Of a stretch of DNA of 64,000 nucleotides, positions 60,433 to 64,000 are shown piece by piece. The stretch comes from Hirundichthys speculiger (Eukaryota; Chordata; Actinopteri; Beloniformes; Exocoetidae). Location of the stretch: assembly GCA_018398805.1 (NCBI GenBank), contig JAGFBZ010000011.1, positions 1,896,501 through 1,960,500 of the forward strand, read 5' to 3'. Each line of letters begins with the position of its first letter. Position 1 is the stretch's first letter. The translations under genes and the position numbers were made by a program. The notes beneath the pieces were generated by a model. It ran no database searches, was not told the DNA's origin, and saw only the letters and a program-made list of their open reading frames with translations.

Positions 60433-60948
60433 CTTTGTATTATACTGCTCGTTTCTCTACATTTTCATGTAATTTGCTCATGAAAATAGCAAATTTAGCA
60501 TGGAATAAAGACAAGCATGAATGTGAAAGATACTGGGTTAAATTTAATCAGTTAATGTTAATTACTTTTAGGGAATTTTACACCTGGACTGCAGCCTTAA
60601 AAATTAAACATTGCTTTAAATCCTTTTGACTTTTCCTTAAAATATATCTCAGGTATTGTGGAAATATCAAACATAGTTAAAATAATTAAATACAACAAAA
60701 TAAATTAAATAAAAATCTTTAGACCGAATTCTGAAGACAACCACTGGCACTTTGATATTTCTACCATTTTAGGTTTAAGTAAACAGACTTCTTTCAATCT
60801 ACTACAAACAAATCTACGAACTACAAACATCATTCAGGAAAAGGGTATTTGGTATTGACATTGTCTTTATTTAATGTGCTCGATTTCTATGAAGCTTCCT
60901 GTGTTATTTGCTCTCTGGGAACGATGAGGAGCAGCTGAGTCGTCTTAC

Positions 60949-60991
60949 CTCACAGGCAGCGACTGCTCGCTGTTTGTGGGCGTTTACATGC
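60949..60991 (-). CDS. Probable upstream coding exon of the ARID5-like gene
   Basis: On the minus strand a pyrimidine-rich tract ending in TTCCAG lies just before 60,991, and 60,949 is followed by the strong donor GTAAGA. The 43-nt segment has one frame that is open and ends in phase 0, as the 58,640 acceptor needs. It would add about 14 residues ending AVAACE before the WLGAP start of the next exon. ARID5B also has only a few residues before its equivalent WVG. It could instead be a 5' UTR exon. The initiator exon would lie further right and was not found. Confidence 0.45.
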
Positions 60992-61480
60992 CTGGAACAA
61001 TAAAACTGAGCACAACTCAGGTGGCTTCTCACATCTGAAAACCAACACTGTTTCTGCTGCTGCTACTGGCTAAATAAACCTGTAGTTTTGACTTCACAGT
61101 TTTGCATGAGGAGGTGTAATAGCTCCAGTGAAAATAAAAAAAATACATTTAAAAATTAAAGAAGAAAGAAGAAGGAGAGAAAAAAGCAAACCTGAGAAAT
61201 TCTGGCAATTTGCCCAAAAAAGCCATCTCTGCTAGGGGTGCTCCGATCAGGGTTTTTGGGGCCGATCACCGATCACCGATCACTGAAATCAATATCGGCC
61301 GATCCGATACCGATCACCGATTGTATTTATTTCCCTTTGTTTCTTGCTGTCTTAGACCTTTTCGACTTGAAAATTGTGGACATGCGCCCCCTAGTGGCTC
61401 CGCCATAACTGGACTGTGCGGTGCTCCACCAACTAACCCAAACACAGCAGCGTGGAGCATCTGTTACGGATAACGCAGAC

Positions 61481-61529
61481 ATGTCTTGGATTGATGATGT
61501 TAGGCAGTGGCCTCCAGTTACAGATGAAG
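61481..61529 (+). pseudogene. Short 5' exon with a WPPVTDE motif
   Basis: ATG at 61,481 opens MSWIDDVRQWPPVTDE before a GTAGTT donor. The W-x-DD-x3-WP-x-V-D pattern resembles the segment upstream of YTAEELKAYKSL in the exon type at 45,595-45,891. It faces the THAP exons. The relation is inference from a short match. Confidence 0.35.
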
Positions 61530-61891
61530 GTAGTTTATCGCTGTTTTTAATGATTGGTTATGGAAATAGCATGATCTATTCCCATAATCAAACACTAAAA
61601 TCTGTGGGAATACGTGAAAAATGCAACGCTGGCTATAATAAACGTCAACAAGCCATAAAGATTATGCTACTGTAACGTTAACGCTAGCGGTAAATTAGGC
61701 TATGTGTTAATGTTATATTTAATTTATTTAATCATTCTCCTAAGTCATTCATTCATTCATTCATTCATTTATAGGCTTGTGCTAGTGCCGAGGGCTACAG
61801 TAGCCTCATACTGCTGTTCTTTCGGCCAGAATCGTCCGGGACTCTCAGAGAGGCTATAAGTAGTATGAGATTGAATGTAACGAAAACTCAC

Positions 61892-62118
61892 CCGGCTGTA
61901 TTTATTTGGAACTAAGTCCTTTCTGTTGATATTTTTCACCCACGTCTTCCTAACTTCTTGGTTGTCGGTGCGCCCAGGAAATCGGTGGAAACTGTATGGC
62001 TGCAAACAAGGCAGTCTTCGTGCAGTAAAGGCTTGTGTATTTCACATTGTTGAATTTTCACGCCATTGTTGGCACAGTTTATGACGGAACATGTATTCCC
62101 ACTCGACCGACTCGACAT
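61892..62118 (-). pseudogene. THAP zinc-finger exons (two) inside the transposon
   Basis: Exon A (62,118-62,062) reads MSSRSSGNTCSVINCANNG and ends at a phase-0 GTGAAA donor. After an acceptor TTTGCAG, exon B (61,999-61,892) reads PYSFHRFPGRTDNQEVRKTW, VKNINRKDLVPNKYSR and ends at a perfect GTGAGT donor. Joined, they give C-x4-C, SFHRFP and W, the first three landmarks of a THAP domain, with a phase-0 link. The third exon with VCSxHF was not found and was probably lost in the internal deletion. Confidence 0.7.
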
Positions 62119-62505
62119 TATAAAAATATATATTTGTAGAAAGAGAAAAACACTGGTTAATCTGCGAGCCGGTAAGTGTCGCTCTGTAGCACAACCCCGC
62201 AATGGCGGACGGGGTACTTCCGGGGGGCTGGCCCGAAAAGGTCCATACACAGCGTATGCGCACGAGAATAGAGCGTTTTTGATCGGCTCTTTTGATCGGC
62301 TTTAATGACAATTCTGACCGATCCCGATCATATGCATATCGGCCGATCCGATCAGGTCACCGATCGATCGGAGCACCCCTAATCTCTGCTAATTTTAACG
62401 CACCACAATGTAGCACATAAACTGCAGTTTAACAGTGTGAGTGAGATTTCTTAATCTGCTCAAGTGGCACTGTGCTCTAATATCAATGACAATGTCACCA
62501 TTTCT

Positions 62506-62580
62506 CAGAGATGCACTGACTTGCACTGGCTTACAGTGCAAGTCAGTGCATCTCTGGCTTACACAGAGATGCACTGACTT
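62506..62580. repeat. Perfect 23-bp hairpin plus a third direct copy
   Basis: Left arm 62,506-62,528 (CAGAGATGCACTGACTTGCA..) and right arm 62,534-62,556 are exact reverse complements around the loop GCTTA. A third copy of the first 17 bases in left-arm orientation is at 62,564-62,580. Confidence 0.9.
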
Positions 62581-62862
62581 AGAAAACTACAAAGTGGAAA
62601 ATAAGAGTGGAAACTTATCACAACCATTCTAATCCCATATGAATGTCTAAACAATTGGAAACAACAAGGAAAAACAAAATCTAAGACATCAATTTACTAT
62701 CAAACAAGACAACCTAGCAATTGACCCTTCGGTAAGCCCCACCCCCTCCCTAGTTACTGTTGCTAGGTCTGACACTCTTGCTGCTCCTGCGTTAAGGACT
62801 GTGTTAATTCGCTATATTTCTGATGTGTATCATCAGTGTTAATATTATACTATAATAACTCC

Positions 62863-63023
62863 ATGGTGAAATATTGCTGCTGGGGACCTGCAACAGTGAT
62901 TCGAGGTGTCCAGAATGTTTGGAGGAGGCATTTTTATTCCCTTTCCCAAGCCAAAACAACTTATGTGTCTGTCCACAACTGAACGTGGGAAAGTTACAAA
63001 ACACACCTACATTTGCTCCAAGG
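62863..63023 (+). pseudogene. Decayed THAP-like 5' exon
   Basis: ATG at about 62,863 reads MVKYCCWGPA. Shifting one frame gives CNSDSRCPE, then FLFPFPSQ, with LNVGK further on, and a GTAAGT donor after 63,023. The KYCCWGxCNSDSR pattern and F-x-PFP are those of a THAP-type N-terminus that I know from fish. At least one frameshift; the C-x2-H part is missing. Confidence 0.5.
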
Positions 63024-63120
63024 TAAGTTTACTTTGTTTATTAAATGACTGATTTAACCACTGTTTAGTAAAAGTAACAATATGATTTAGCAGCAAGGAA
63101 GGGTGATGAGTGAAAACATC

Positions 63121-63244
63121 TCTCTGTTAGCATTAGCATATACATATATATATATATATAGGCAGGCTTATAGCTGGCTAGCGAGCTCTGGGCCATAGTG
63201 GAGAAGTCATTGACACTATGGCCCAGAGCTAATGCTAACAGAGA
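63121..63244. repeat. 31-bp palindrome split by a (TA)n insertion
   Basis: The continuous arm 63,214-63,244 pairs with 63,184-63,200 (17 bp, perfect) and with 63,121-63,137 (17 bp, perfect). The two partners are separated by 46 bp that include (TA)n at 63,142-63,162. It looks like one hairpin whose left arm was interrupted. Confidence 0.85.
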
Positions 63245-63479
63245 ACTCATCTCTCATCAACTCATCAGAGAACCTGACAGTAACTTGGGAGGGGGCGGTG
63301 CTTACCAAAGGGTCAATTAAGGATTCTTTGTTTGCCAATTCATGCCTCAAAATATTAAAATGCTAAACATCTTCAATCACGGTCCTTGCCAGGTCTTAAA
63401 ATGAGGTACCGGTAAATAAAAGTTTAGATCAACAACATAGTAAATATCAACATATTAAATTGCATCATTATTTATTGAA

Positions 63480-64000
63480 CATGACCAAAATGCAGAAGCA
63501 GTATGTGGAAAAACTAAGTACTTACTGCTTATTGCTTTCATAGGAAATCAAGAAGGTAAGTAGCAGCCAGTTGTTACTAATCAAACAGAGCTGAGAAAAT
63601 GATCATCGGCAAATGCAGACAACTTTACAAAGGAGATGTTTTAAGAAACATTCAATGCTACTCATTACCACAGAGAAAAGACATTAGAGAAGCAATTGTT
63701 CCCGCCCATCAATCTGGAAAGGGCTATAAAGTCATCTTCAAACAATTTGGAGTCTATCATCCTACAGTGAAAGATTATTCCCAAGCGGAAATTATTCAGG
63801 ACAGCTGCCAATCCTCCCAACAGTGGATGCCCCAGCAGGTTCACACCAAGGCCAAACTGTGTAGGGCTCAGAGAAACTGGTACAATAAAAAAAAAAAAAA
63901 AAAAAAAGATTTCAGGCTATACAGGCTTCAAAAGGGGAAACCCGAGTACCACAAAAATGGTATCCATTGGGTGGAAGCACCGGTCGAAACTGCTCATTAC
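63480..64000 (+). mobile_element. Tc1-like transposon, cut by the window end
   Basis: ATGACCAAAATGCAGAAGCA, GTATGTGGAAAAACTAAGTA, and then a coding part with REAIVPAHQSGKGYKVIFKQ, FGVYHPTVKDY match a common fish Tc1 family from its 5' leader into the helix-turn-helix part of the transposase. A poly-A of 22 at 63,885-63,906 disrupts the frame. The left TIR is not clear and the rest lies beyond the window. Confidence 0.8.

Larger units (their letters stand above)
61233..62381. mobile_element. TIR transposon with 8-bp duplication and convergent THAP / WP-V exons
   Basis: Ends TAGGGGTGCTCCGATC and GATCGGAGCACCCCTA are perfect 16-bp inverted repeats. ATCTCTGC is duplicated exactly on both sides (61,225-61,232 and 62,382-62,389). 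Sub-ends are packed with CGATC / CCGATC words. An 8-bp duplication fits hAT or P elements. Inside, the minus strand has two THAP exons with splice sites and the plus strand a short exon. Near 62,190-62,260 is a CpG-rich patch with AATGGCGGAC and ACTTCCGGG, promoter-like for the minus gene. An (ATTC)n tract lies at 61,745-61,771. Confidence 0.85.
62721..63316 (+). mobile_element. Second THAP-bearing TIR element
   Basis: Left end TTGACCCTTCGGTAAGCCCC, with CACCCCCTCCC after it, and right end GGGAGGGGGCGGTGCTTACC, with AAAGGGTCAA after it, are inverted repeats of about 30 bp. Inside are a THAP-like plus exon and a split palindrome. The target duplication is unclear (flanks CTAGCAA and TTAAGGA). 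Confidence 0.7.

Noticed and set aside
1..64000. CRISPR arrays, operons, Shine-Dalgarno sites
   Set aside because: The window is vertebrate nuclear DNA; no regularly spaced repeats or prokaryotic gene layout are present.

Overview
This is vertebrate nuclear DNA. AT-rich non-coding sequence, short exons with GT-AG borders separated by kilobase introns, dense microsatellites, and a repeat set typical of bony fish (L2/Rex-like and RTE-like LINE remnants, Tc1-like elements, hAT-type elements and MITEs) point to a teleost, most likely a percomorph. The species cannot be told from the window. | Layout. (1) 1-13,702: apparently the large first intron of a minus-strand drebrin-family gene. It holds only repeats, MITEs and microsatellites that I can see. 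(2) 13,703-14,011: first coding exon, 5' leader and CpG-rich promoter of that gene; the other exons lie to the left of the window. (3) 14,012-31,200: intergenic, with microsatellites, hAT and TA-type MITEs and an unnamed dispersed repeat; no protein gene recognised. (4) about 31,200-61,000: a minus-strand ARID5-family gene, reconstructed here from eleven phase-compatible exons (about 870 residues), with a probable further upstream exon at 60,949-60,991. It has an ARID5B-type N-terminal region and a complete ARID domain. Its C-terminal half is short, lacks the conserved blocks I know from ARID5A/ARID5B, and carries CtBP- and SUMO-type motifs. This fits the fish-specific relative often called arid6, but the assignment is tentative. 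(5) The introns and 5' flank of that gene carry many mobile elements: a hAT element with BED and MADF domains, a long L2/Rex-like LINE, a hAT element with a second element nested inside it, two Tc1-like transposons, LINE fragments, and at the right edge a THAP-bearing element with an 8-bp target duplication, a second THAP-bearing TIR element, and a Tc1 copy cut by the window end. | How it works together. The two host genes are unrelated neighbours on the same strand: an actin-binding ADF-H protein and a DNA-binding chromatin/transcription regulator. The most unusual content is a recurring transposon architecture: short TIR elements that keep convergent, intron-bearing 5' ends of two genes. One of these encodes a DNA-binding domain (THAP or MADF). 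The opposite strand encodes either a conserved WP-V / YqaJ-associated type segment or a BED-hAT N-terminus. All exon borders were read by eye and no database was searched.
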